Of a DNA stretch of 64,000 bases, positions 11,919 to 24,053 are shown in pieces. A program made the translations under genes and the position numbers. Every line of letters starts with the position of its first letter. The first letter of the stretch is position 1. The notes beneath the pieces are model-generated. The model made no database searches. It saw nothing but the letters and a program-made list of their open reading frames with translations, and was not told where the DNA came from. Source of the stretch: Apostichopus japonicus (lineage: Eukaryota; Echinodermata; Holothuroidea; Aspidochirotida; Stichopodidae); assembly GCF_037975245.1 (NCBI RefSeq), contig NC_092579.1:9975001-10039000 (forward strand), written 5' to 3'.

Positions 11919-12053
11919 AGATCTTGCCTATAAGGATATACCACTTTTTCCGTAAAAAGTAATGAGCGATTGGTCGTGTAGGTCTGGTAGGGTACCCCAG
12001 TTTTTACAGAAAAAGTGGGGTATCTAGGGCGGATTTTCTCATAGGCAAGATCT
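11919..12053. repeat. Imperfect foldback 240 bp downstream of the Kir stop
   Basis: AGATCTTGCCTAT (11919-11931) is repeated in perfect inverse at 12041-12053, and an inner pair around ACCACTTTTTC / GAAAAAGTGG also matches. The whole 135-bp unit can fold on itself. It may be a small foldback MITE; if the Kir transcript reads through, the hairpin would lie in its 3' UTR. Confidence 0.7.
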
Positions 12054-14287
12054 GTATAATGAGAGTAAAGAATGTACTACTTGGGGAACAATGAAATATA
12101 CAATTTATAAATTAAAATGTAAATTGATAATTACACTATTTGTAACTTGTTTTATAAGTGTCCTTTAATACAAGATATGCAAGTTGAAAGCTGAGTATAG
12201 AGTGGAAGACGTGATAGTTAAAAGTGAATTTTAGTTTAGTTAAATCATAATTATATACAGGAAATCATATTTGTCAGGAATTGTATATATGTCAACATCT
12301 TAATGCAGTCTCCTGTACACAACACCATCACAATCTCTGTGCAAACTATATCTTTTGGCACAAATTGAGCACTTGGCTACTAATTACAAGGGAAGTGAAA
12401 TAAGTTGTTTCAATTAAACTTGTCATTGCATGGACAAAAAGAGGATACTGTACATGGATTATTGTATTTTAAGAACAATATAGAGAAAAAGTTAGATTTC
12501 CTCTTGGGAATAATTTGTCTTTATCATAAATGGTCAAACCTGACTGTACTGTAAGCATACTGACTGATTCATGAAATACAAACCCCCTGAACAATACATC
12601 ACAAGATATGATGGTTTAATTAACTGTTGTATTTTGGTGCCAATTTTTCTGTCAATTGTATCATTGTGCCAGTAAGGAGAGGCCAAAGCTTTTACTTTCT
12701 GTTTTGCTCCTCACATCATATTCAATGTAGTTGTTATGACGATAATGCCAAAAATACCTCATATTAAAGACTTCAATAGTTTAAAATTCCAAATCCCTAT
12801 CAAGGAAATTGCACTAATAAAGAAAACATCAAATCAAGCGCAAATGGGCCACATACATATCATAATTAGGCAGTTTTGCCTCAATTCTATGGTATCTTCC
12901 AAATGGAATCATGTTAATATTAGTTGTCCAGGGGAAGGGGGAATGACAGGGGGAATACAGGGGGAGTGCCAGGGCGAGAGGCAGGAGGTTGGTACATAAT
13001 TATCATCCCTTTCACATAGTCTACTAATGATAAGTTGGCTTTTGCTGTTCCTTGATCCATGAGTTTATATTAGAACCATTCAAAGTAATCAGTTTGTCTC
13101 AAAGTTTAGCATTCTAACAGTTGCTAAAAGAAAGGATTCAACTAATTTCTGGAGGCTTCTACCCTCCATGTTATCCCCTGATATTAGCGAGTACTTTATG
13201 TTGCCGATACCAGTGAAGAAAATGTCTTTTTTACAGTGAAAAATGAAATTCATTCATTTCATTCATTTATTTGTTTTTTCACATAAATATTACAATGTGA
13301 ATGGAAGTCTTCTGAAAAGCCTATGCTGGCTTAACAAAACAGAAGACTCCCATGGAGAAAATATAGAAAATAGTGAAAAAAATGTTAATAACAATACGTA
13401 TACGCATCAATATGTGAATATGCTGCTATGCGACTATGCAGCTAAATCATAATAAATAAGACATGATAATTTCTTTAGGAAGACATTTACTAAATGTGGA
13501 GCTTGTTTTCTTAGTTTTTAAAGTTATTGACAGTGAATTCCAAATTTTGGTTGCATGGTTTCTGAGGCTTAACATACCAGTGCGTGTTTTATATGATTTA
13601 TAATGTGCGTTGCTAGCCGTTCTGGTATTATGATTATGGAAATCTGTGTTGCTATTTATAAAATTTCGAAAACTGATTGGTAATGATCCATGATTGCTGA
13701 GATTGCTGAAATGATTGCTGAGATTTGAGCATGAGTGAACATCATGATTTTCTTCTTATATGTAGGGACTGGTGGGGGGGAGGTGGGGGGGTCAAAACTG
13801 ATGACATAATGAGTATTTGTTATGAAGGAATTGTCAGGGCTGTAGTATAACAATATACTACTCAGATGACTTTCTCTAGTGACACAAACAGAAAAAAACT
13901 TAAGAAAATCAATGCACAGGGCTGGAGTTAGACAACTACAAATTAAAGGAAATTATTAATTTTGGTCGTTAGAGAAATTTAATGATTTAATTGTTACAAC
14001 TCTGATATTGTCAGTTTTAGATTGGAACAAGATTTACAAATTTAACTTCCACAAATTGTTTCAAGTTGATCCTTACACATGTCAATAACTCAGACTGGGC
14101 ATGCATGCATCGATCATGGACAAAATATTGACATATTTTGTCAATGAGTCAAACATCAAACTTTATTACTACTTCACCCACTGCATCCTGTGTTGGTTAT
14201 TTGTATTGCTACACTGCAGCGTGGTGATGAGATGACAGAAACTTTGTACAAAAAAAAAAAAAAACAGGTTGCTTCATTCTCTGAGTC
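12054..14287. other. Gene-free interval downstream of the Kir exon
   Basis: No coding signal. G-rich patch with repeated GGGGGAATACAG-like units at 12930-12990, small ATTGCTGAGATT duplication at 13691-13726, G-rich 13771-13795. Confidence 0.6.
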
Positions 14288-14815
14288 AAGCTGCAGGCTA
14301 GATATGGCAGAGTCTAGAGCTCTGCAGTTACCCCTGAGTGACATGATACATGAGAAATGATGGCATGGTTTAAAGGGTGTGAAGACTCACGCAAAAAGAA
14401 ACTGTCTATAATGCCAGCAATCTGACCTAGTTTCGAATGAGGTGTAACAGAAGTGTTAGACACCACCATCGATCCCAGAAAATACACACACAACTTGCTA
14501 CCGTCGGTAATTAGACACTAGTGTACAGTCAGTACATACAGCTGCGGTCAATACCAATTGCACAGTGTATAAACGATACAGCGATGGACATCTCAGGTCC
14601 AGCTAAAGATAACAAGGTATCACATTTAATTAATGTCTGCATTTTGTTGCGACACAAACAAAAAATCACTTGCAAGCAACAGAAAGTTAACTTTTTCAGA
14701 TGGCCGCATGCGGTTTGGGGCGAGTCTTCAATGCCTTTAAGCTGCAGCTGGCTAGATTGGAATCATATGTCTAGCTGCTGAAACCCCTGAGTGACAGGAT
14801 AGATGAGAAATGATG
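14288..14815 (+). repeat. Direct repeat of about 75 bp bracketing MITE copy 1
   Basis: Segment 14288-14362 (AAGCTGCAG ... ACCCCTGAGTGACATGATAC ...) recurs at 14739-14815 with small changes. Each copy lies right against one end of the MITE, giving the order R-MITE-R. This could be a tandem duplication into which the MITE jumped, or one and a bit units of a former tandem array containing the MITE. Confidence 0.65.
14374..14736 (-). mobile_element. TTAA-flanked MITE, family A, copy 1
   Basis: A 363-bp non-coding element flanked by TTAA (14370-14373 and 14737-14740). Its ends are imperfect inverted repeats: AGGGTGTGAAGACTC on the left and AGGCATTGAAGACTC read inward from the right. Orientation is minus relative to the other three copies. 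TTAA duplication is typical of piggyBac-type transposition; no transposase is encoded. Short ORFs inside it (beginning MYSQYIQLRS) recur only because the element recurs. Two related copies of an approximately 75-bp flanking sequence (14288-14362 and 14739-14815) bracket it. Confidence 0.85.
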
Positions 14816-15054
14816 ACCTGATATATGTCACATATTCAGGACACACATACAGTATCTGAATGACACAATAGAATAATCAGTATTAATCAGTCCTCTTACA
14901 GTTTAAATATCAAGATGACCCAATAGAGATACCAATGTGAACTCTAACATGTGTTATGAGTTGTCTGGCTGTGAATGTCCCTCTACATATTTCTTTATAT
15001 CAAGCATTATACTGCACCTGTTCAAATATAGCACAATTTTCTGTTTATTCTTTC

Positions 15055-15108
15055 ATTAATTAAAAATCTAACATATTCTTTTGAACACATGTTAGATTTT
15101 TAATTAAT
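15055..15108. repeat. Perfect 20-bp-arm hairpin
   Basis: ATTAATTAAAAATCTAACAT (15055-15074) is followed after 14 bases by its exact reverse complement (15089-15108). It lies between the two inverted family A MITEs. No T-run terminator role is expected in a eukaryote; it may be a remnant of a foldback insertion. Confidence 0.8.
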
Positions 15109-15218
15109 AAGCAACAATATTTACTGCCCTCAGTCCCCATAACCTGTCTCCAGTCTAAATACGTGTATATGCAATTTTGAAAAAAATGAAACAAACTGAA
15201 AGGAAAGCTTGTGATTAA

Positions 15219-15577
15219 AGGCATTGAAGACTCGCCCCAAAACGTGTGCCGCGCTCTGAAAAAAAGTTAACTTTCCGTTGCTTGCAAGTGAAGTTTTCTT
15301 CTTGTCGCCACAAAATGCAGACAGTAATGAAACGTGATACCTTGTTATCTTTTATCTAGACCTGAGATGTCCATCGCTGCTATGTACACGGTGTTGTGGG
15401 TATTGACCGTAGCTGTATGTATTGACTGTACACTAGTGTCTAATTACCGACGGTAGCAAGCTGTGTGTGTATTTTCTAGGATCGATGGTGGTGTCTAACA
15501 CTTCTGCTACACCTCATTCGAAACTAGGTCAGATTACCGGCATGAGACGTTTCTTTGTGTGCAAGTCTTCACACCCT
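15219..15577 (+). mobile_element. TTAA-flanked MITE, family A, copy 2
   Basis: Full-length copy flanked by TTAA at 15215-15218 and 15578-15581, in inverted orientation to copy 1, 482 bp away. Ends are AGGCATTGAAGACTCG and GTCTTCACACCCT. The interior matches the other copies, including the stretch CTAGTGTCTAATTACCGACG and the following GGTAGCAAGCTGTGTG. No coding capacity. The pair with copy 1 could fold into a long stem in a transcript crossing both. Confidence 0.85.
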
Positions 15578-15581
15578 TTAA

Positions 15582-18500
15582 TCTACCAAAACAACGCGAC
15601 TGGACAACTTGATAGCATTCCGTCACCTACAGTACAGTATATATCCCAATTCTGGGACACTGCCTATACTCTCACCTGCTTCAAAATCAAAGATATATTT
15701 TCTTTAATTACAATGTAAATATTGAACTTTGACTAATTTACCATTACCCCATTTCTGGGAAAATGATAAACAGAAATAGAGTACATTTCTTTAACAAGTA
15801 AAATGCATGTCTTTTTCATTTTGAACTTGTAACTTATTGTGTAACCATTCACCTGCACATGAATGCCACAGGTTATGAAGATATATTATACTAAGTCATC
15901 GAAGGGATAAGCTCAGCCAAGTCAAATGAAGAACTACACATTCAGGTTAAATGTGAATTAAATTAATGATGTATGCAATATTGACACAAAAACTGAAAAG
16001 AACTCTACGCCCAACAGTTTATTTGAATGCAGGTTAAAAATTGGAAAGCTTGTTTACATGAAGATGAAATATAATATACTGTATGTGTATTACTCATATA
16101 AACCTATCTACGTCTACTGCATGTGCTTGGGTTGACAAGTAGTTTTACCACAGTATTGATTGTACACTTTTAAAGTTATTAACTGGTTGTGGTAACAAAT
16201 TTTCTGGAATCAAGCTTCATAAAAGACCATATACAGTATAGTTACAGGTTAGCATATTTTTCTAATATTGACTCAGAAACTACACATTTAAAAGGAATTT
16301 ACATACACTATGTTTATAAGAAGGGTACATGACAATGTAAATTCAGTGGTTTACAACAAGTTTACTGGAGCTGGAAAAAAAAAAAACCTATCAAATTCAT
16401 GTGATGGTTCATGGCAAACACTCAAAGTTGGTTCACTAAAATGTATGACCTGTTTGAACACACTAGTTTATGTAGGTACACCAACTATATAGCACTATAG
16501 TACATGTGTTAACACCAACACATGGCTTGGATAGACAGACAGGGGCATTTATCAGGTATTAACAAACATAAGGAGGAGATCTCATGACATGTTATTGGAC
16601 CAAAGGTCACATTGTGAAATTCACCCAGTAACCTATACAGCATTGGCAGTGTAGTGTAGGTCCACAAGAGAGACGTACAAGAAGCCTGAATTTCTAGTTT
16701 TGTGACATCTTTTAACAACACTTTAGAAATCAATTCAATTAATAGTGAATTAAATTTGTGAAACCATGAAGCTGTTTATAGCTCCATGGTTAAACTATGT
16801 GGTGAGACTCAGTGCAGAATGCTTGATGTAGTTGATAAAGGGCCTTTGGGAACATTGCTAGGTGTAGCTAGTTGTTGTCTTTGGAAACTCCAATGTCACT
16901 CTTTGGTGAGAAGTAAATTAGCTGGCCTTAACGTACTTCCCACACAAAGGATCAAACAACTCTCTTTCCTCCCCTCTTACATGCATAGCGATTTCCCTTC
17001 TCACACAGATTTGTTACTTAATCTAAAGGCTGATTAAAATTACTCAAGGTGTCTTAGTTGGGATTTATATCTTAATCTTGCCAGAAAAACAAGTAACATC
17101 CTGCTAGAAAGTGTGAAATTCAAATGATTCAGAATCCTCCTCTACTTTGATTGGCTTGATCATCTTAAATTTAATTTCCACCTTCCAGTAAGTCCTAATG
17201 AAATTGTTGCTAACTTTTGCATTTTTATTTTTGTGTTAACTTGAGTCTTTTCCACTTGATACTCGTGTTGCCCTCTATACTTGCTATTAATAAACCTATT
17301 GAACTGTACATGTTTTTACTCTGAAGAAAGTAGTAGAAATTAAGTTATTAACACATTGAAACAAAATGTTACACAAAATAGTCAAATATTATTATACATA
17401 GTTAAAAGATTAACCTTATGGACAGTTTGACCATTAACTGGATGATTACCTTTGTACCATAGGATATTATCTGGCAATATCCTCTGCCAGTAGATATACT
17501 ATATAGAAAACCACTACGTTAGCAGACAGAAAAGTACCTTTAAAGGTTTACCTGTAAATGGACTCTTTGCCCCCGTCCATTACGAAACTATGTTTATTCT
17601 ATTTTACCTACAGGTATAATTTGACCATTAACTGAATGATTACCTTTGCACTGTTAAATATTATCTGGCAATATCGTCTGCCATTAATATACTGTATATA
17701 GAAAATCACTACGTTCGCAGACAGAAAAGTACCCCACCCCCCCCAAAAAAAAAAAACATGATTGTGGAACAAGATAAACCTAACTGTATAGCAATCTGAC
17801 ATCCTTGACATACATAATTTACATTGATATAGATATCACTACTAATGCACATATACATTGAAACTTGTAAACATTCATAGGTATTAAATGTTCTTTTAAA
17901 CAAAATGTGAGGTTGCCATGCAACCATTTATATTGGAATGAAGGACATTGATTTAAAAGTCAGGTATCAATTTGTTTTAATCTTTAACTTGGTTAATTCC
18001 CTTTCACTGTGTGGTGCATCAGGGCTGACTACATCAAATTGAGAATTTAAAATAATTAACTTGAAAGACAATTAAATGGGTTAAATTGGCGATATGGCAT
18101 ACTTTTACCTTTGTATTTGATTCTAAGAAGAAGGACAAAAAGAGTTTTATCAAAAATATCAATTTTTGATCATTTGAGCTATAAATGAACAACTGGTTAA
18201 AATTTAGGACTTCTGTCTTTTGTTGCAGTTTAATTTAGAACTCATTATTTCAGTTATTGTCTGTCTGTAAGAAGATCTTGTTTGTGCTAAAAACCTTTAT
18301 TGTCAGTCTGAAATTTTAGAACAGATGGAAACATCAAGCTCTTCAACTTTAAAATATTCCCACAAGTTTTGTTTTTCTCAGTAGAATATTAAAGTTAAGT
18401 TTGCTATCAACTTTCATGATTTTGCTTAATTTGACACTGTTTTCAATAACTTCAAGAATAACCGTAATGAATTGTTTCTTTTGACTGTAAAGCAAAAGTG

Positions 18501-20572
18501 AAATTTCAACAAAATTTCTAAAACAATTTAACAAGTTAGACATTTTATCGATTTACATATGCTGATTTTTTTCCAACAGGTCTTTGGCGATAAAATATCT
18601 TTTCCTGATGCATCTACAGATGTGAACTGTCTGGACCAAAATCAACAGCAGGTACCCAACAAATGCCTTCCGATATATCATTCCACTTTTTACGAGGTTG
18701 ATAATATTAAAAGCTTATTTAAGAGTTCATTTTAAGAAAACGTGACAGTTTTGAGAGTAATCCGGTTGCATTTTCTTTCCAATATTGCTGTCAGATTTTA
18801 ACTTTTTATGTAGACAAACAGCATTAGGCTAGAAGTACAACAAATTAGTCTGTTCTTTCACCATCACTTGCTTCCTTCAACTGTCTTCAAAGTGTGCTAA
18901 TCGCCATGGCTACGGTCATAAAACTCATCTTTCAGTCATGCATAGATCTCTGAATACACATTTTAACCCTTACTTCTGTTTCATCATAAATCATTCTCTT
19001 GTTGACACCGGTTTGGTTATTATGAAAGGAACCTAAGAACTACCAGGAGGGTGTATTTTTGACATCATTTAAAAAAAATTACAGGTTTTAATACTTTAGA
19101 CAACATTCTGATGATTTATGACCTTAGTGCCATAGTGAATGAGAAATGTCACAAAATTGCTTTTGTTTTTTATCAATTCCTCGACTTCCACTGCCATATT
19201 ATCTTCAAAATATTGCATTTTGCTTTATTATCCACCAATTTAAGTATACTGTATTTGGACACATTAATTACAGATAGATACCATGGTGATAGCTCATTTA
19301 TTGATATGCTTATTTAAAATAACGGACAAACTTTTTGCTTCTTCAACTTAAGCTCACAATTACTTCTTCCAAGGTAGATAGAAAAGATTTAAATTTTCCT
19401 CTTTGAAATTTTATTTTATGTTTATATAGTGGTTTAAAAGCGTGAACTATTTAAGTTAAACTAGTTCCTTTTTTGGGGGTTTCTTTTTTAAATTTATGAA
19501 TATATTCTTTTATTTTATATCCTGCTAATTGTGGTTGTACTTTTAAGACGCGCTTCCCTGACACCTGTCAACTTTTATCACATGTCAAACTTTATCAATT
19601 AAACAAAGGAGAGTTAATAAGTATCACGTTTCTTTCCATCACTAATACAAACACTTGCATAAATTAATATGGCCTTTATCTAACTAAGTTCGTAGCTCAT
19701 GAATGATAACTTCCACATTTTGTTACTCTTGAAAAAGTGAATTATTTAAAACATCTGACAAGTTTCCCATCAAGCTCTAGGTCAAACAGGTTTAAATATT
19801 ATTTGAAGCAGCACTTTGGAGTTGACTTTCATTATTGTAGATGTCTCATGAGGTTAAGTGAATAGTCTTCAGTTCTTTTAATTATTAGATTTACCTTGTC
19901 TTGTATCAATTGGTGTCCCCACCACCCCACCCCCCCTTCCTCTTCTTTCTTGACCTCATAAAAAAATTATGACCTACTGTTCCCCCCACCCCCACATATA
20001 TGGGGGTTAGCTTAAAAAAACAGGGCCACACTTACTCTTACACAAAGTCCAAGATCCTCCCCTGTTGAAATACTCATGAATGTGAATTTGTCTGAGAGAC
20101 AAACATATCCATTATAACTTTTATCTTACAAACTTGATACTAACATGTTTCTTGGTACTTTGAATCCTGGAAGTTTTATCCTTAATCAGTGTTCATTTGG
20201 GCTCTCATGTTCATATACCAATCTTTAATATAAAACAGCAACGTAACTAACATAGATTCATGACTTTAACCGCAGATGTGTTGGAATTGAATGGAAATCG
20301 TCAATTAGTACACTCATTAGAAATCTCTGTCTGAGTTAACAGAAGGTTTGATGGTGTCTTATCTAATTGGATCAATTCATTGCAATCATATTTAGACAAT
20401 TCTTGATATGTCTGGTAAAAATAATGCTTGCCAACTATTTTACTTCTCAAATACAATCTTTGTTGCCATAAAATATTTTGACTTTATTCTGTAAAAATAC
20501 TGATACAATTACAACTTGTGAATAATTTCTTATGGTACCTCTACCCTGACTCATTCATATAGTGACCAACTG
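15582..20572. other. Gene-free apart from one possible short exon
   Basis: Contains the duplication at 17427-17733. A 72-nt splice-bounded open segment at 18580-18651 is given as a finding. C-rich patches at 19918-19940 and 19983-19994. Otherwise nothing recognised. Confidence 0.55.
17427..17733 (+). repeat. Diverged direct duplication, 194-bp offset
   Basis: 17427-17537 and 17621-17733 share TTGACCATTAACT, ATGATTACCTTTG, ATTATCTGGCAATATC, TCTGCCA and CACTACGTT.GCAGACAGAA in the same order, about 85 percent alike by eye. Neither half is coding. Confidence 0.75.
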
Positions 20573-21840
20573 GTTAGGTTTATTTGTTCACAAATAAAGT
20601 GCCTATGACACCCTTATTCGTGGAAAGTGTCAAAATAAACTGGTGCAACTAGTATGAAATTGTTTGACAATATGTACTTCCCTGATGCTGTGATGTATTT
20701 ATGCTTTTATTCACTTCATTGAAGCTGTGACTGATCACTAAGTGCCTTCAACACCCAGATTCATTGATAGTGTTATTACATACTTCATGTTGCAGCTAGT
20801 TTGAAAGTGCCTTAAACATTTGACATTTACTAATACTGTTATTAACATGTGTACAACAAAGCTGTAACTGTTCACTAAGTACCTTCAACACCCAGATTCA
20901 TTCATAGTGTTATTACATACTGCATGTTACAGCTAGTTTGAAAGTGCCTTAAAACTTTGACATTTATTCATACTGTTATTAACATGTATGTAAACTAAGC
21001 TGTAATTGTTCACTTAGTGCCTTCAACATGCAGATTCATTTCATAGTGTTGTTACATACTGTGTGTGCAACTAGTTTGAAAGTGCCTTAAAACTTTGACA
21101 TTTATTCATACTGTTATTAACATGTATGTAAACCAAGCTGTAATTGTTCACTTAGTGCCTTCAACATGCAGATTCATTTCATAGTGTTGTTACATACTGT
21201 GTGTGCAACTAGTTTGAAAGTGCCTTAAACATTTGAAATTTATTCATACCGTTATTAACATTTAGGTAAACTAAGCTGTAATTGTTCACTTAGTGCCTTC
21301 AACATTTATTGCATAGTGTTGTTACATACTGTGTGTGCAACTAGTTTGAAAGTGTCTTAAAAATTTGACATTTATTCATACTGTTGTTAACATGTATGCA
21401 ACTAATTGCTACTTTTCACTCAGTGCCTTCAATTGCACCCAGATTCATTCATAGTGTTATAACAAACTGCATGTTGCAACTAGTTTGAAAGTGTCTTAAA
21501 AAATTGACATTTATTCATACTGTTATTAACATGTATACAACTAATTGCTGTGACTGTTCACTAAGTGCCTTCAACACCCAGATTCATTCATAGTGTTATT
21601 ACATACTGCGTGTGCAACTACATTGAAAGTGCCTTGAAACTTTGACATTCATGCTGTTATTAACATGTATGTAAACTAAGCTGTAATTGTTCACTTAGTG
21701 CCTTCAACATTCATTGCATAGTGTTGTTACATACTGTGTGTGCAACTAGTTTGAAAGTGCCTTAAAACTGACATTTATTAATACTGTTATTAACACTAAG
21801 TGTCTTTAATACACAGATTCATCAATATTGTACTTAGACT
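20573..21840 (+). repeat. Tandem array, about nine to ten units of 138 bp
   Basis: The motif GTGCCTTCAA (and variants) recurs at 20599, 20742, 20879, 21017, 21155, 21293, 21423, 21565, 21698 and 21800, i.e. mostly every 137-138 bp. Each unit also has a CATAGTGTT.TTACATACTG block, GCAACTAGTTTGAAAGTG and CATTTATTCATACTG. Middle units (21017 and 21155) are almost identical, outer ones are diverged or truncated, the usual pattern of unequal exchange in a satellite. No ORF. Confidence 0.9.
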
Positions 21841-21902
21841 AATTCATAACATATGTATACATATTAACTTATGTATATAATATGTATACATATGTATACA
21901 TA

Positions 21903-21934
21903 TTAATAAGCAAATATAAATATTTGCTTATTAA
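21903..21934. repeat. Perfect 32-bp AT palindrome at the array edge
   Basis: TTAATAAGCAAATAT, two bases, then its exact reverse complement. It follows a run of overlapping ATGTATACAT palindromes (21850-21900) immediately downstream of the 138-bp array. AT cruciform sequences often mark rearrangement points; here that is inference. Confidence 0.75.
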
Positions 21935-24001
21935 CATACTAACTAACTGCATATTAACCCTGTTCACAGATAATGCATTTAATATTTTTGATGCATCAAA
22001 AGTATGCAACTGGCCTTATCACTCAACATGTAAAAACACCTACAAGAAAACATACCTCCTTCTAACTGGAGGGAGTGCTGTTATTTCATGACGCTAAGTA
22101 GCCAGATATATGCAAGTGGGAGAAGCCACAGGTGGCCTATTACTTAAACCTCCACGTAGGTTGGGTTATCCAAATTACAGTTTTCGCTCATTTTAGATAA
22201 ACACAAGTGTCGTAACAGACATTTCAAACAGGAGTAAATATTCTGTACCAACTCCAGTCTCCTCTCAGCAAATGTTCTGTCCCACTTGGCTAGCATAAAA
22301 GAATTTTATAGTACAATTAATTACTGTATTTTACATCTCCAACTAAGTATCATCATTCCTAAAATTCAAACCAGTTTGTCTTGCTGTATTAACAACAATG
22401 CATAGAAGTATGTTATTTGATAACATAATCAGTATATATAGCAGTATTAACAACCATTAGATTATATCATCAACTCACAATCAACAATCTTGCCAAAGTT
22501 TATTTCTTCTTTTGAATTGGCTTCTCATTCTGTTCAGTTCTCTTCAATGTTATTATTATTATTTTTATTATTTTTTTTTTGTCAACTGAAATAATAGCTT
22601 ATGAAAATTCAATATCTCCATTTTCAAACAACAGAAAATAAATAACAAGAATGACTCATCACATAATTATAACTCATAAGTTACAGTATTTTCATCAATT
22701 TCTAAACTACAAATCTGATCTGTTGACATTTTTTTTATTAACGTAATTAATGTGACAACTAAGGACATTGGGTGACATGTTTGGGCCCTGGAGACAATTA
22801 TTTGCCATCTGGGCCCTGTCTTCAAGGTTCTTTTTTCAGTACATTATGAAAGTATATTAAACTGGATACATTATTCTTTATCTCTTATTTCCCTGGGCGT
22901 TCTAATTATCCAACATGGACCCCATAGTATGTCCCTCACTGACCATCAACCCCCACCCCCACCCCACCCTCCCCCATCATGTTCAGCCTGATGAGGACAA
23001 AGACAGCATTTAAAAATTGTATTCAAAGTCCTTTTCACAAATGACTTTTGTTATCTGATATCATAACAATGCTGAGTAATCAAATAAACAAACACTTTTA
23101 TCAGCGTACTGCACGAACCAGAGAGTATTTGCATTGTTAGCAATGTAATGGTAAGACTTTTACAGGAGAATGTTATTAAAGGGAAGTATAGATTGTTCCC
23201 CCCCCCCACTCCTACCTCCCTCCCTCCCTCCCCTTCCTCACTTTACCATACCGCTACAGAAAATTACACTTTGGTTGAATTACTCTATACTAACTTGATA
23301 AATAACTATTTAAGTTATTATTAAGTACATTTCTTTGCCGGCACAATGATTGGTCATTTGCAGCATTTACAGAAATATTTACAGCAAAGCTATAGTTGTC
23401 TTCTTCAAAATGTTTTTTTTAATTTTTTTTTTAATTAGACATAAATTTAACATTCATGATCATATTATCTTTCAACTTTCAAATCATTTCTGTTCGATTA
23501 TTTTGTTTTCTTTTAACCAGTAGTGGCATGGGCTTGAAGAATGGGGAGAGGGTTTTGGGAGGGGTATGGGAGGAGACCATTGCAAAGTAAACTAACAGGC
23601 CCTAATTTATTATTTCCTTTATCGCAGAGTTTTACCACCCTTAATTTTTTATATTTCCATTTCTTATTGGGAAGCAAATTTAACAAAAGCTATGATTTTT
23701 TTATTCACAATAAAATGCTCTTGCTAACATCTCTCATTTTACTTTATGTTTATATTTTGGTTTGAACTTCTACCTTTGCTTTAAGGGCATTGCACAACCT
23801 CGTCTAGGTCATAGGTCAGCCAGGAAGCTTTCTTACAAACTGCATCTCAAAATCATATGATATATATAATATTGAGCCAAAGATTAGGTTTGTCTATTCT
23901 GCTAATCAATGCACGGCACTTCATTATTGGTCATGTTTCAGATTAAAATGATCAAGAAAACAGTATTTGGTCACAATATTTTGACATGATGACAATGGTT
24001 T

Positions 24002-24053
24002 ATATATATAGATAGATAGGTATATATATTCATATAGGTATATATATATATAT
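24002..24053 (+). repeat. TA / GATA microsatellite
   Basis: Alternating TA dinucleotides interrupted by GATA units. Other simple repeats: GT-rich at 5527-5552, 30068-30091 and 54089-54118; (TA)n at 46769-46792 and 49039-49058. Confidence 0.8.

Noticed and set aside
14521-14781. ORF beginning MYSQYIQLRS, also present at 52053-52337 on the minus strand
   Set aside because: Both lie in copies of the same TTAA-flanked MITE; the similarity is repeat DNA, not a gene family.
20573-21840. CRISPR array
   Set aside because: Units are long, variable and contiguous with no short identical repeats and unique spacers, and the DNA is eukaryotic.
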